From assembly GCF_900103975.1 (NCBI RefSeq), contig NZ_FNIR01000012.1, positions 1 to 64,000 on the forward strand: a stretch of 64,000 bases of DNA. The letters run 5' to 3'. Of this stretch, positions 16,701 to 25,488 are shown piece after piece. The notes below the pieces were generated by a model. It made no database searches. It worked only from the letters and a program-made list of their open reading frames with translations, and had not been told where the DNA came from. The stretch comes from Klenkia soli (GTDB lineage: Bacteria; Actinomycetota; Actinomycetes; Mycobacteriales; Geodermatophilaceae). The position numbers were made by a program, and so were the translations under genes. Positions within the stretch are counted from its first letter, which is position 1. Every line of letters starts with the position of its first letter.

Positions 16701-17339
16701 GTGCTGAAGGTGCAGAACTTCACGGTGTCCGCCGACGGCTACGGCGCGGGCGAGGGCCAGAGCCTCGAACGACCCTTCGGGACGGCGAACCCGGGCGAGC
16801 TGATGGCCTGGGCCTTCTCGACCGCCTCGTTCCCCGGCCCGTCGAACGGCGAGGACACCCGCGGCGTCGACGACCTGTTCACCCGCGACTACGCCGTCGG
16901 CATCGGCGCCGAGATCATGGGCGCGAACAAGTTCTCGCCGCACCGGGGCCCGTGGACCGACCACGAGTGGCAGGGCTGGTGGGGCGACGAGCCGCCGTTC
17001 CGCACCCCCGTGTTCGTCTGGACCCACCACCTGCGGCCCTCGTTCACCCTCGGCGACACCACCTTCCGCTTCGTCGACGGGCCGCCGGCCGAGGTCCTCG
17101 CCAGGGCCACCGAGGCGGCTGGGGGCCTCGACGTCCGGCTGGGCGGTGGCGCCACGACGGTGCGGGCGTTCCTCGACGCCGGCCTGGTCGACACGCTGCA
17201 CGTCGCGGTCGCGCCGGTGACGATCGGCGGCGGGTCGCGGTTGTGGACCTCGCCCGACGAGCTCGACGACCGCTACCACCACGAGCAGGTCGCCAGCCCG
17301 ACCGGCCGCGCGGTGCACCACCTCTACTGGCGCCGCTGA
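16701..17339 (+). CDS. Dihydrofolate-reductase-family (RibD C-terminal) protein
   Basis: The 212-residue protein starts KVQNFTVSADGYGAGEGQSL, matching the opening strand of the DHFR/RibD-C fold, and ends with VAPVTIGGGSRLW, the conserved strand-loop of the family. It is predicted to be a small NADPH-dependent reductase; the real substrate of these stand-alone RibD-C proteins is generally unknown. GTG 16701 is preceded by GGATGG and aligns with the family start. It is divergent from the methyltransferase fusion. Confidence 0.85.
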   Translation: MLKVQNFTVSADGYGAGEGQSLERPFGTANPGELMAWAFSTASFPGPSNGEDTRGVDDLFTRDYAVGIGAEIMGANKFSPHRGPWTDHEWQGWWGDEPPFRTPVFVWTHHLRPSFTLGDTTFRFVDGPPAEVLARATEAAGGLDVRLGGGATTVRAFLDAGLVDTLHVAVAPVTIGGGSRLWTSPDELDDRYHHEQVASPTGRAVHHLYWRR

Positions 17340-17509
17340 CCCACCGCGGCGCACCGAGCACGAGGAGCTGACCGAGGACGTCGGGGGCGGAGACCAGCAC
17401 GAGACCCGCCACGGTGCAGGGCAGCGCCCACGCCGTCGTCCGGGTGAGCGCCCGGACCTCGAGCCCCGACGCGGGGGGACATCCAGCCCCTGCAGCTCAG
17501 CCCCGAATT

Positions 17510-17522
17510 TGTCGTACCCCTC
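17510..17522 (+). promoter_or_regulatory. Conserved upstream element of DUF222/HNH gene (copy A)
   Basis: TGTCGTACCCCTC lies 16 bases before the ATG of this DUF222/HNH gene. The third DUF222/HNH gene has TGTCCTACCCCTC 15 bases before its ATG (45715-45727), 12 of 13 bases identical, while the rest of the two leaders differs. A shared promoter or regulator site is the simplest explanation. The surrounding ~200 bases (17340-17538) hold no clear gene. Confidence 0.5.
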
Positions 17523-17538
17523 CCCTAGCGTGCCGGTC

Positions 17539-19293
17539 ATGGAGACGCGGGCGCGACTGGGGGTGGCCTTGCAGATCGCCGTCGTCAGCCCCCCGCCTCC
17601 CTCCCCGACCGAGGTCCTCGACCGCCCGCAGCGCCTCTGCGAGGTGCTCGCCCCGCGCATGCTGGACGACGCCGCCTGCGCCGGCGAGCTGCAGCGCATC
17701 ACCGACCTGCGGGCACGCCTCGACGCCTACGAGGTCGGCGTGGTCGCGCGATTGGCCGACCTCCGTCCCGACCTCTGGGAGCACGGCGACCACCCCGGTG
17801 GTCCCGTCGACGGCTGGTCACCCGCCCGTGAGTTCCCCGGGGTCAGCGAGTTCTTCGTCGACGAAGTGGCCGCCGTGCTGGGTGTCTCCCGCACCCGGGC
17901 GCACACGATCGCCAACACCGCCCTGGTGCTCGTCCACCAGCTTCCCGCCACCTGGCACGCCCTGGCCGACGGCCGCATCGACCTACCGCGCGCCCGGGCG
18001 CTGGTGGCCGTGCTCGGCCGGCAGCAACCCGAGGTCGACGCCGACGTCATCGCCGCTGTCGAGGCCGAGGCGCTGGCCTGGGCGATCTCGGGTGAGGGCC
18101 CCTACCGGCTGCAGGACCGCACCGCCGCCCTGCTGCTCGAGCACGACGCAGCAGCCGCCGACCGCGCCCGCAAGCAGGCCGAACGCGACGCCGACGTCCA
18201 GGTCCGCGGTCGCCGCGACGGGCTGGCCGACCTCGTCGTCACCCTCGATCCCGCCACGGCCGCCGCCTGCCGCGACGCCACCGACCGCTACGCCCGGATG
18301 TACAAGGCCGACGGCGACGACCGGCCGATCGGCCAACTGCGCACTCTGGTGGCCGCTGACCTGCTGCTGCGGGCGTGGGACACCACCCGACCACCGGCGA
18401 CCGCGCACATCACCATCCACGCGCCGCTGCCATCCCTGTTCCCACCACGGCCCACGACCGACATCCCGGGGCCGGGCACCGGCCCCGACGACGTCCCGGA
18501 GGCGGGCCCCAACCCCGACGACGCCGCGGAATCGGGTGAGCCCGAGCCTCACGGCACGGTGGGCGGGCTGTGCGTCACGGCCGCGCACCTGCGCGAGTTG
18601 CTCCGGAACTGGTCCGATGCCGGCCTCGACGAACTGCACGCCCCCGACGGCGGCTCGCTGGACATCGCACTCACCGACCCCGGCACCGGTCGGCTGCGCG
18701 CCGTCGTCACCGAGCCCGAGCTCCGTCGGGCCGCCACCCGAGGCTGCCCGCGGCACCCTCGCCCGACCGCCACGTGCCGGTCCGCGATGTCATCGCCGGA
18801 GCACACTGCCTGCGCCTGCCCGGCGCTCGATGTGCCACCGGCCACGACGGCCTACCGACCGACCGCTGCCCAGCGGCGGTTCATCGCCGCTCGCGACCGC
18901 GGGTGCCGCCACCCTGCATGTCCCCGGCCGGCGATCTGGACCGATGCCGACCACGTCGTCGCCCACCACCACGGCGGTGAGACCGACTGCGGCAACCTGT
19001 GCACCCTGTGCCGCCGGCACCACCGGCTCAAGACGCTGGCCCCCGGGTGGCGGTTCGAGATGACCCCCGACGGTGTGCTGTCGGTGACCACCCCGTCCGG
19101 GGTCACCCGCGTCACCCGCCCACCAGGCATGGGTCACGGCATCGACCACCTGATCGTCGCGGGTCTGCTCACCCGCGACGACCCCGGCTCTGACCAGCGC
19201 ACGCTGCCCGCCCCGGACGCCGCCGCGCAGTGCGACGACCCCGCCGACGACCCGGACCGGGTGGAGCGGGTGGACGATCCCCCACCGTTCTGA
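17539..19293 (+). CDS. DUF222/HNH endonuclease-like (13E12-type) protein
   Basis: The 584-residue protein has an N-terminal DUF222 region (HALADGRIDLPRARALVAVL; KADGDDRPIGQLRTLVAADL) and a C-terminal HNH nuclease domain (CRHPACPRPAIWTDADHVV, then CGNLCTLCRRHHRLKT). ATG 17539 (METRARLG) gives the family start; an upstream TTG is less likely. The last residues VDDPPPF match the end of the third copy (DDPPPF), so the genes share a conserved tail. The HNH zinc-binding cysteines and DH/HRHH set look intact. Biological role unproven. Confidence 0.9.
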   Translation: METRARLGVALQIAVVSPPPPSPTEVLDRPQRLCEVLAPRMLDDAACAGELQRITDLRARLDAYEVGVVARLADLRPDLWEHGDHPGGPVDGWSPAREFPGVSEFFVDEVAAVLGVSRTRAHTIANTALVLVHQLPATWHALADGRIDLPRARALVAVLGRQQPEVDADVIAAVEAEALAWAISGEGPYRLQDRTAALLLEHDAAAADRARKQAERDADVQVRGRRDGLADLVVTLDPATAAACRDATDRYARMYKADGDDRPIGQLRTLVAADLLLRAWDTTRPPATAHITIHAPLPSLFPPRPTTDIPGPGTGPDDVPEAGPNPDDAAESGEPEPHGTVGGLCVTAAHLRELLRNWSDAGLDELHAPDGGSLDIALTDPGTGRLRAVVTEPELRRAATRGCPRHPRPTATCRSAMSSPEHTACACPALDVPPATTAYRPTAAQRRFIAARDRGCRHPACPRPAIWTDADHVVAHHHGGETDCGNLCTLCRRHHRLKTLAPGWRFEMTPDGVLSVTTPSGVTRVTRPPGMGHGIDHLIVAGLLTRDDPGSDQRTLPAPDAAAQCDDPADDPDRVERVDDPPPF

Positions 19294-19348
19294 CCAGCAG
19301 TCCAGGAATGCCGTGGCAGCGCTGTCGCAGCTCGGCCACAGTGCGCGC

Positions 19349-19762
19349 ATGACCTCACCCGCACGGTTCAAGGACCTCTGCATCGACGCCCGCGACCACC
19401 AGGCCCTGGCCGACTGGTGGTGCGCGGCGATGGGCTACGTCCGCCGCGACGACCTGGAGCCCGCCGACGACGGCTGGGTCCGCCCCCGCGACTGGCCGGT
19501 CCCCATCACCGACCCCGCCGGCCGGGCACCGCTGATCTGGGTGGTGCCGGTCAGCGACCCGAAGGTCGTGAAGAACCGCATGCACCTCGACGTCGTCGGG
19601 GACACCGCAGCGTTGGTCACCCTCGGCGCGACCGTCGTGCGCGGCAAGGACGGCGACGACGTCGACCCCGAGACCGGCGGCATCGAGTGGGACGTGCTGG
19701 CCGACCCCGAGGGCAACGAGTTCTGCTGCTTCGCCCCTTCGGAGCCCTCTCCCACGGCCTGA
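19349..19762 (+). CDS. VOC-family (glyoxalase-like) protein
   Basis: The 137-residue single-domain protein has the vicinal-oxygen-chelate pattern FKDLCIDARDHQALADWWC at the start, VKNRMHLDVV in the middle and DPEGNEFCCFAP at the end, which is the glyoxalase_6-type subgroup. It may bind a metal through His and Glu, but the substrate is unknown. ATG 19349 was chosen over an upstream GTG because it begins the conserved strand. It is followed after 18 bases by the MFS gene on the same strand. Confidence 0.85.
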   Translation: MTSPARFKDLCIDARDHQALADWWCAAMGYVRRDDLEPADDGWVRPRDWPVPITDPAGRAPLIWVVPVSDPKVVKNRMHLDVVGDTAALVTLGATVVRGKDGDDVDPETGGIEWDVLADPEGNEFCCFAPSEPSPTA

Positions 19763-19780
19763 CCGTGCGAGCATCCCGGG

Positions 19781-20971
19781 GTGGCCGACCGGGGCAGGGC
19801 ACCGCTGCCCCGCGAGGTCCGGGTGCTGGCCGTCGTGGCCTTCGTCGTCGCCCTCGGGTTCGGCATCGTCGCGCCGGCCATCCCGGTCTACGTCCGCTCG
19901 TTCGGCGTCGGCACCACGGCGGTCGGCCTGGCGGTCAGCTCGTTCGCGTTCTTCCGCTTCGTCTCGGCGTTCGGCGGCGGCGCGCTGGTCGAGCGGTTCG
20001 GCGAGCGGGTGGTGCTCACCGCGGGTCTCGTCGTCGTCGCGCTCACCACCGGCGCGGCCGGGTTGGTCGGCAACTTCCCGCTGTTCCTGGTCCTGCGCTC
20101 GGCCGGCGGCGTGAGCAGCGCGATGTTCACCGTCGCGGCGCTGTCGCTGCTGCTGCGGGTGGCCCCGCCCGAGCACCGCGGGCGGTCGGCGGCGACGTTC
20201 CAGGGAGGGTTCATCCTCGGCGGCATCGCCGGCCCGGCCGCCGGTGGGCTCCTCGCGGCGCTGTCGCCCCGGTTGCCGTTCTTGCTCTACGCCGGGTTCC
20301 TGCTCGTGGCCGGGGCCGTCGCGATGGCCCAGCTGCGCACGCCCGGGAGCAGCGCGCCCGGTGGGAAGGCCGCCGCCCCCGACACCCCGCAGGCCGCGCC
20401 CCCGCTCCCCCTCGCCGCGGCCGTCCGCAACCGCGCCTACGTGGCCGCGCTGGTGGTCAACTTCGGGGTGGGCTGGATGCTGTTCGGCGTCCGCAACTCC
20501 CTCGTGCCGCTCTACGTGACCGAGGACCTCGGCCGCACCGTCGCCTGGGCCGGCGCCGGCCTGCTGGTCGGGTCGGTCGCCCAGGCCGTCGGCCTGCTGC
20601 GGTCGGGCCGCCTCGTCGACGGCTGGGGACGGCGGCCCTCGCTGGTGCTGGGCACCGCCCTGGCCACCGGTTCGGTCGCCCTGCTGGCCGGTCCGCCCTC
20701 GACCGCGGTGTTCCTGGTGTCCATGGCGGTGTTCGGCCTCGGCGCCTCGCTGCTGGCCAGCGCCCCGGCCGCGCTCGTGGCCGACGTCAGCCCGGCCCGC
20801 GGCGGACGCGTGGTCGCGGTGTTCCAGATGGCCTCGGACCTCGGCGGGATCCTCGGCCCGCTGGCCGCCGGTGCGCTGACCGACGCGGTCGACTACCAGC
20901 TGGCCTTCGGCGTCACCGCCGCCGTGCTCGCCGCCGGCCTGGTCGCCGCCCTCGCCCTCCCCCGGCGTTGA
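19781..20971 (+). CDS. MFS transporter
   Basis: The 396-residue protein has twelve predicted membrane helices and MFS loop motifs (GGGALVERFGERVVL after helix 2, GRLVDGWGRRPSLVLG after helix 8). It opens with a cytoplasmic DRGRAPLPREVR segment and has a long Pro/Ala loop in the centre. It belongs to the drug/H+ antiporter-like DHA1 group by overall look. GTG 19781 is the only start that keeps the first helix. Substrate unknown. Confidence 0.88.
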   Translation: MADRGRAPLPREVRVLAVVAFVVALGFGIVAPAIPVYVRSFGVGTTAVGLAVSSFAFFRFVSAFGGGALVERFGERVVLTAGLVVVALTTGAAGLVGNFPLFLVLRSAGGVSSAMFTVAALSLLLRVAPPEHRGRSAATFQGGFILGGIAGPAAGGLLAALSPRLPFLLYAGFLLVAGAVAMAQLRTPGSSAPGGKAAAPDTPQAAPPLPLAAAVRNRAYVAALVVNFGVGWMLFGVRNSLVPLYVTEDLGRTVAWAGAGLLVGSVAQAVGLLRSGRLVDGWGRRPSLVLGTALATGSVALLAGPPSTAVFLVSMAVFGLGASLLASAPAALVADVSPARGGRVVAVFQMASDLGGILGPLAAGALTDAVDYQLAFGVTAAVLAAGLVAALALPRR

Positions 20972-21053
20972 TCGTGCAGTTCCGCACCGAGGCCACGCCG
21001 GAGCGCGGCGCGCCGTCGTTGCCGTTGTGCATGGTCAACGCGCAGGGGCGACC

Positions 21054-22469
21054 TCAGCGGCCGGGGATGCGCAGGTCGTACTGGTGGATCTTGCGGTAGA
21101 GCGTGGCCCGGGAGATGCCGAGCTCGGTCGCAGCCTGCACCGCGGTCGCACCCGGCGCCGTGAGGCAGCGCAGGATCTCGTCGCGCTCGAGCTGCTCGAG
21201 CCGGGTCAGCGACCGGCTACCCCCGGCCAGCACCTCCGGACGCAGGTGCGCGAGGTCGACGACGTCGGTCCGCCCGGCCGCCTCGCGCACGACCGAGCGC
21301 AGCTCGCGCACGTTCTCCGGCCAGCTGTAGCCGGCCAGCGCGCGCAGCGCCCGGGGCGTGAACTGGACGTCGCGGTGCCGGTGCTCGCGGGCGAACGAGC
21401 GGGCCAGGGTCTCGACGTCCTCGGGCCGGTGCCGCAGCGGCGGGACCTCGACGACGGCGCCCACCACCGCCCCGAGCCGCTCGGGCAGCGCGTCGAAGGA
21501 CGACGCGGTGAACACCACCGGGGGTGCGGCACCGCGGGGCACCGCACCGGCCAGCTGCTCGGCCGCCCAGGCCGGCAGCGCGTCGGCGCCCGCAACCACC
21601 ACGCAGGTGTCGGGGGCGGCGAGCTCGGGGGTCCACAGCGCGAGCCACGCCTCGACCTCACCGCTGGCCGGCGGCCGGGCGACCAGCACCCGCTCGCGCC
21701 GGGCGACGGCCTGCCGGGCCAGCGCGGCGACCGCGGTCTTGCCGGTGCCGGGCTCACCCACCACCGTCAGCAGCCGACCGGCCCGGACGGCGGCCCGGGC
21801 CTCCTCGACCGCGCGCGACCAGACCCGGGAGACCAGCGCCTCGGTGCCGGCCAGGCGGTCGGCGACCACGTGGAAGACCTCGCCGCGCGGCAGCGGACGC
21901 GCCACCTGGCCGCCGGCGCGGGCGTGCATGAGCGCCGCGGTGTTGCCGGCCGCGGACTGCGCCAGGGCGAGCAGCAGGTCGGAGGACTCCTCGGACCAGG
22001 TGGTCATGTTGATCGTGCCGGTGAGGTCGCCCGAGCGGGGGTCGAGCACCGGAACGGCCGCGCAGGTGTACCGCCGCAGCGGGGCGACGAAGTGCTCGCC
22101 CGACCGCACGAGCGAGGGTGACCGGTCGGCCAGCGCGAGGGCCAGCCCGTTGGTGCCCGCGGTGCGTTCGCCGAAGTAGAAGCCGGGCGCCAGGTGCACC
22201 CGGTCCAACGACCTGTTCATGTCCGCGTCGACCGACCAGCGGGCCAGCACCAGGCCCTCGTGGTCGGTCATCATCAGCCCGACCGGCTCGGTGCCCAGGG
22301 TGTCGTGCAGCGCGCCGAGCACCTCGGCGGCGCACCGGTAGAACAGCGACCCGGTGTCGACCGAGCCGGTGAACACCGGCTCCACGGCCTCGGGCGAGAC
22401 GCCGTAGCGCTCGCTGCGCACCCACGAGGCCCGCACCCGGGGCGGCACGACGTCCAGCTCGCGGTCCAC
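21054..22469 (-). CDS. GAF / AAA+ / Fis-type activator, MimR-like
   Basis: The 471-residue protein has a GAF sensor region (~60-210, GTEPVGLMMTDHEGLVLARW), a degenerate AAA+ module with Walker A GEPGTGKTAV but no GAFTGA loop and a weak Walker B (CVVVAGADALP), the region VPPLRHRPEDVETLARSF, and a C-terminal Fis HTH (ATELGISRATLYRKIHQYDL). This is the actinobacterial AcoR/MimR group that activates propane/ketone monooxygenase operons. Without GAFTGA it should not need sigma-54. GTG 22469 has GGTGGGG at 6 bases; GTGs at 22475 and 22481 are alternatives. It is divergent from the amidohydrolase operon it probably controls. Confidence 0.85.
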   Translation of the reverse strand: MDRELDVVPPRVRASWVRSERYGVSPEAVEPVFTGSVDTGSLFYRCAAEVLGALHDTLGTEPVGLMMTDHEGLVLARWSVDADMNRSLDRVHLAPGFYFGERTAGTNGLALALADRSPSLVRSGEHFVAPLRRYTCAAVPVLDPRSGDLTGTINMTTWSEESSDLLLALAQSAAGNTAALMHARAGGQVARPLPRGEVFHVVADRLAGTEALVSRVWSRAVEEARAAVRAGRLLTVVGEPGTGKTAVAALARQAVARRERVLVARPPASGEVEAWLALWTPELAAPDTCVVVAGADALPAWAAEQLAGAVPRGAAPPVVFTASSFDALPERLGAVVGAVVEVPPLRHRPEDVETLARSFAREHRHRDVQFTPRALRALAGYSWPENVRELRSVVREAAGRTDVVDLAHLRPEVLAGGSRSLTRLEQLERDEILRCLTAPGATAVQAATELGISRATLYRKIHQYDLRIPGR

Positions 22470-22525
22470 GGCCACCCCCACCGACGCCCCGTTGCGTCGC
22501 GCCCAACCTACCTGGCGTGACCCGC

Positions 22526-22540
22526 GTCTCAAAGTGAGAC
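22526..22540. promoter_or_regulatory. Candidate operator of the GAF/Fis activator
   Basis: A perfect inverted repeat GTCTCA-AAG-TGAGAC lies between the divergent activator and amidohydrolase genes, 57 bases from the activator start and 98 bases from the amidohydrolase start. Size and position suit a Fis-type dimer upstream of an activated promoter. Binding is inferred. Confidence 0.5.
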
Positions 22541-22638
22541 AGGTCGACCCATCTGCACCTCTGCATGCCGCCCTAGCGTCACCGACGAGCGATCCGGCCC
22601 CCACCGACGGTGACCGGAGCCCGGCCAGAGGAGGCCCC

Positions 22639-23688
22639 GTGTACAGCAAGGACGGCACCGACTACTTCGTCGTGGACGCGCACATCGCACTGTGGGACGC
22701 CCGCCCGGAGAACCAGCGGAACATCCACGGCAAGCAGTTCATCGACTGCTTCTACGACTACCACCGCAACCTCTCCCCCGAGTCGGAGGTGTGGGGCTAC
22801 GACGAGTACCTCTACCAGGGCGGCGAGCGGCTCATGCGCGACGTCTTCGCCGACGGCATCGTCGACCACGCGATCTTCCAGCCGGCCCGGCTCAAGGAGT
22901 TCTACTCGAAGGGCTTCGGGCAGACCGAGGAGGCCTTCCAGCTCTCGCAGGCCCACCCGGACAAGCTGACCTACAACCACTACTTCGACCCCCGCGACGG
23001 CGAGAACGGCCTGGACCGGCTCCGCGAGGACGCCGAGACGATGCACCTCAAGGGCGTCAAGCTCTACACCGCGGACTGGCACGGCGAGAGCCGCGGCTGG
23101 AAGCTCAACGACCCGATGGCCTACAAGTACTTCGAGGTCTGCCGCGAGCTCGGCATCACGAACATCCACGTGCACAAGGGCCCCACCATCCGCCCGCTGG
23201 ACCGCGACGCCTTCGACGTCGCCGACGTCGACGCCGTGGCCAGCGACTTCACCGACCTCAACTTCATCGTCGAGCACGTCGGCCTGCCCCGCCTCGAGGA
23301 CTTCTGCTGGATCGCCACCCAGGAGCCCAACGTCTACGGCGGCCTGGCCGTGGCCATGCCCTTCATCCACACCCGACCCAAGTACTTCGCCCAGATCCTC
23401 GGCGAGCTCCTGTACTGGATCGGCGAGGACCGGATCCTGTTCTCCAGCGACTACGCCATCTGGACGCCGAAGTGGCTGGTCGAGAAGTTCGTGGACTTCC
23501 AGATCCCGGCGGAGCTGGGCGAGTACGCCCCGCTGAGCACCGACCAGAAGAAGAAGATCCTCGGTCTCAACGCGGCCAAGCTCTACGACATCCCGGTGCC
23601 GGCCGCGCTGCAGGTGGCCGAGGCCGACGCCACGGCGACCGGTCCGCGCGACCCCGACGCCGCCGACAAGAACCTGGCGATGGCCTGA
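22639..23688 (+). CDS. Amidohydrolase-family protein, monooxygenase-accessory type
   Basis: The 349-residue TIM-barrel amidohydrolase (Amidohydro_2 type) has the metal-binding start VVDAHIAL, HVHKGP, IVEHVG and FSSDYAIWTP. It is the close type found right after the hydroxylase genes in propane (prm/mim) monooxygenase operons, where its deletion affects activity and a maturation role is assumed. GTG 22639 has a strong GAGGAGG. It is the first gene of an operon; its TGA overlaps the next ATG by one base. Confidence 0.88.
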   Translation: MYSKDGTDYFVVDAHIALWDARPENQRNIHGKQFIDCFYDYHRNLSPESEVWGYDEYLYQGGERLMRDVFADGIVDHAIFQPARLKEFYSKGFGQTEEAFQLSQAHPDKLTYNHYFDPRDGENGLDRLREDAETMHLKGVKLYTADWHGESRGWKLNDPMAYKYFEVCRELGITNIHVHKGPTIRPLDRDAFDVADVDAVASDFTDLNFIVEHVGLPRLEDFCWIATQEPNVYGGLAVAMPFIHTRPKYFAQILGELLYWIGEDRILFSSDYAIWTPKWLVEKFVDFQIPAELGEYAPLSTDQKKKILGLNAAKLYDIPVPAALQVAEADATATGPRDPDAADKNLAMA

Positions 23689-24452
23689 TGACGGCGGTCC
23701 TGCCGCGCATCTCCGAGGCCGACGTCCGCACCGCCCTGGACGCCGTCGTCGACCCCGAGCTGGACGAGGCCATCACCGACCTCGGCTTCGTCAGCTCGGT
23801 GTCCGTCCACGGGGTGGACGGCTGCGACGTCGAGGTGCACCTGCGGCTGCCCACCTCGTTCTGCGCGCCCAACTTCGCCTGGCTGATGGTCAGCGACGCC
23901 CGGGACGCCGTCCGCGGCGTCCCGGGCGTGGGCCGGGTGGTCATCGAGCTCGACGACCACCACGACTCCGAGCTGATCAACCGCGGCCTGGCCGCGGACG
24001 CCGACTACCGCGGCACCTTCGGCCACGAGGCCGAGCACTCCCTCGACGACCTGCGGGCCACGTTCCACCGCAAGGCGCACACGGCCGCGATGGAGCGCGC
24101 GCTCACGTCGTGGGTGCGGGCCGATCCGAACCGCACCGAGGACGACGTCGCCGCCGTCCGGCTCTGCGACCTGCCGGCCGGGAGGGAGCGGGATGCCCTG
24201 CTCGACCGGCGGGCCGCTCTCGGGCTCCCGCTGGCCCCGACCTCGCCGGTCCTGCTCGGCCCCGACGGCAGGCCGCCCTCGAGGGACGCGGTCGCGCTGA
24301 CCTTCCGCAAGGCCCGGTCGGTGCGCGTCTCGGTCGACGGCAACGCGCACTTCTGCCGGGGCCTGCTCACCACCCGCTACCCCGGGTCGGACGCCGACCA
24401 GGTGTTCCGCCCGTCCATCGACCACGCACTCCCCCTGGAGGTCCTGAAGTGA
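23688..24452 (+). CDS. DUF59/MIP18-type Fe-S assembly domain protein, monooxygenase-accessory type
   Basis: The protein has 254 residues. Residues ~8-100 form a DUF59 (MIP18/SufT-like) domain (LDAVVDPELDEAITDLGFV) with one conserved cysteine in TSFCAPNF. The remaining ~150 residues (HDSELINRGLAADADYRGTF and onward) are peculiar to the monooxygenase-linked subfamily. It probably helps metal or Fe-S loading of a partner enzyme. It is translationally coupled on both sides: TGATG with the amidohydrolase and GTGA with the dehydrogenase. Confidence 0.85.
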   Translation: MTAVLPRISEADVRTALDAVVDPELDEAITDLGFVSSVSVHGVDGCDVEVHLRLPTSFCAPNFAWLMVSDARDAVRGVPGVGRVVIELDDHHDSELINRGLAADADYRGTFGHEAEHSLDDLRATFHRKAHTAAMERALTSWVRADPNRTEDDVAAVRLCDLPAGRERDALLDRRAALGLPLAPTSPVLLGPDGRPPSRDAVALTFRKARSVRVSVDGNAHFCRGLLTTRYPGSDADQVFRPSIDHALPLEVLK

Positions 24453-25474
24453 AGGCCGTCCGCGTCACCGGCTACCACCAGAAGCTCGAGCTGACCGACA
24501 TCGACAAGCCCGAGGTCACCGGTCCGCACGACGTGGTCGTGAAGATCGGCGGCGCCGGGGTGTGCCGCACCGACCTGCACATCCTCGAGGGCCAGTGGGC
24601 CGAGAAGAGCCAGGTGCAGCTGCCGTACACGATCGGCCACGAGAACGCCGGCTGGGTCGACGCGGTCGGCTCGGCGGTCACCAACGTGGCGGTCGGCGAC
24701 AAGGTGATCCTGCACCCGCTGATCACCTGCGGGCTCTGCCGCGCCTGCCGCTTCGGCGACGACGTGCACTGCGAGAACTCGGCCTTCCCCGGCATCGACA
24801 CCAACGGGGGCTACGCCGAGTACCTCAAGACCTCGGCCCGCAGCTGCGTGAAGATCGACGACGGGCTCGAACCGGCCGACGTGGCCGCGCTGGCCGACGC
24901 CGGCCTCACCGCCTACCACGCGGTGGCCAAGGCGGCCCGCCGCCTGCACCCGGGCGACCGGCTGGTGATGATCGGCTCCGGCGGCCTGGGCCACATCGGC
25001 ATCCAGGTCGCCAAGGCGCTCACGCCGGCCGAGCTCATCGTGATCGACCGCAACCCCGACGCGCTCAAGCTGGCCGAGTCGATCGGCGCCGACCGCGGGG
25101 TGCTCGCCGACGGCACCCAGGTCGAGCAGGTGCTGGAGCTCACCGGCGGCCACGGCGCCGAGGTGGTCGTCGACTTCGTGGGCGAGAACGGCTCCACCAA
25201 GGAGGGTCTGGCGATGACCCGCCGGGCCGGTGACTACTCGGTGGTCGGCTACGGCGAGAACGTCGACGTCCCGACCATCGACCTGGTCTCCACCGAGGTC
25301 AACGTCATCGGCAACCTGGTCGGCTCCTACAACGACCTGGTCGAGCTCATGGCGCTCGCCGCCGCGGGGCGGGTCACCCTGCACACCCAGAAGTACGGCC
25401 TGGACGACTTCCAGAGCGCCGTCGAGGACCTGGACAACGGCCGCGTCCGCGGCCGCGCCATCCTCATTCCCTGA
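24449..25474 (+). CDS. Zinc-dependent NAD(P) alcohol dehydrogenase
   Basis: The 341-residue MDR enzyme has the catalytic zinc ligands Cys in GVCRTDLHIL and His-Glu in IGHENAG, a structural-zinc lobe CGLCRACRFGDDVHC and the Rossmann motif GSGGLGHIGIQ. It belongs to the group found in propane/isopropanol pathways, oxidising secondary or primary alcohols to ketones or aldehydes. GTG 24449 overlaps the previous TGA. It is the third gene of the amidohydrolase operon and its only clearly catabolic enzyme. Confidence 0.9.
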   Translation: MKAVRVTGYHQKLELTDIDKPEVTGPHDVVVKIGGAGVCRTDLHILEGQWAEKSQVQLPYTIGHENAGWVDAVGSAVTNVAVGDKVILHPLITCGLCRACRFGDDVHCENSAFPGIDTNGGYAEYLKTSARSCVKIDDGLEPADVAALADAGLTAYHAVAKAARRLHPGDRLVMIGSGGLGHIGIQVAKALTPAELIVIDRNPDALKLAESIGADRGVLADGTQVEQVLELTGGHGAEVVVDFVGENGSTKEGLAMTRRAGDYSVVGYGENVDVPTIDLVSTEVNVIGNLVGSYNDLVELMALAAAGRVTLHTQKYGLDDFQSAVEDLDNGRVRGRAILIP

Positions 25475-25488
25475 GAGGGAGGGACGCG

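Noticed and set aside
17539-19293. DUF222/HNH genes as a transposon or intron
   Set aside because: No inverted ends, target duplications, integrase or group I/II intron structure was seen at any of the three copies; they are recorded as genes only.
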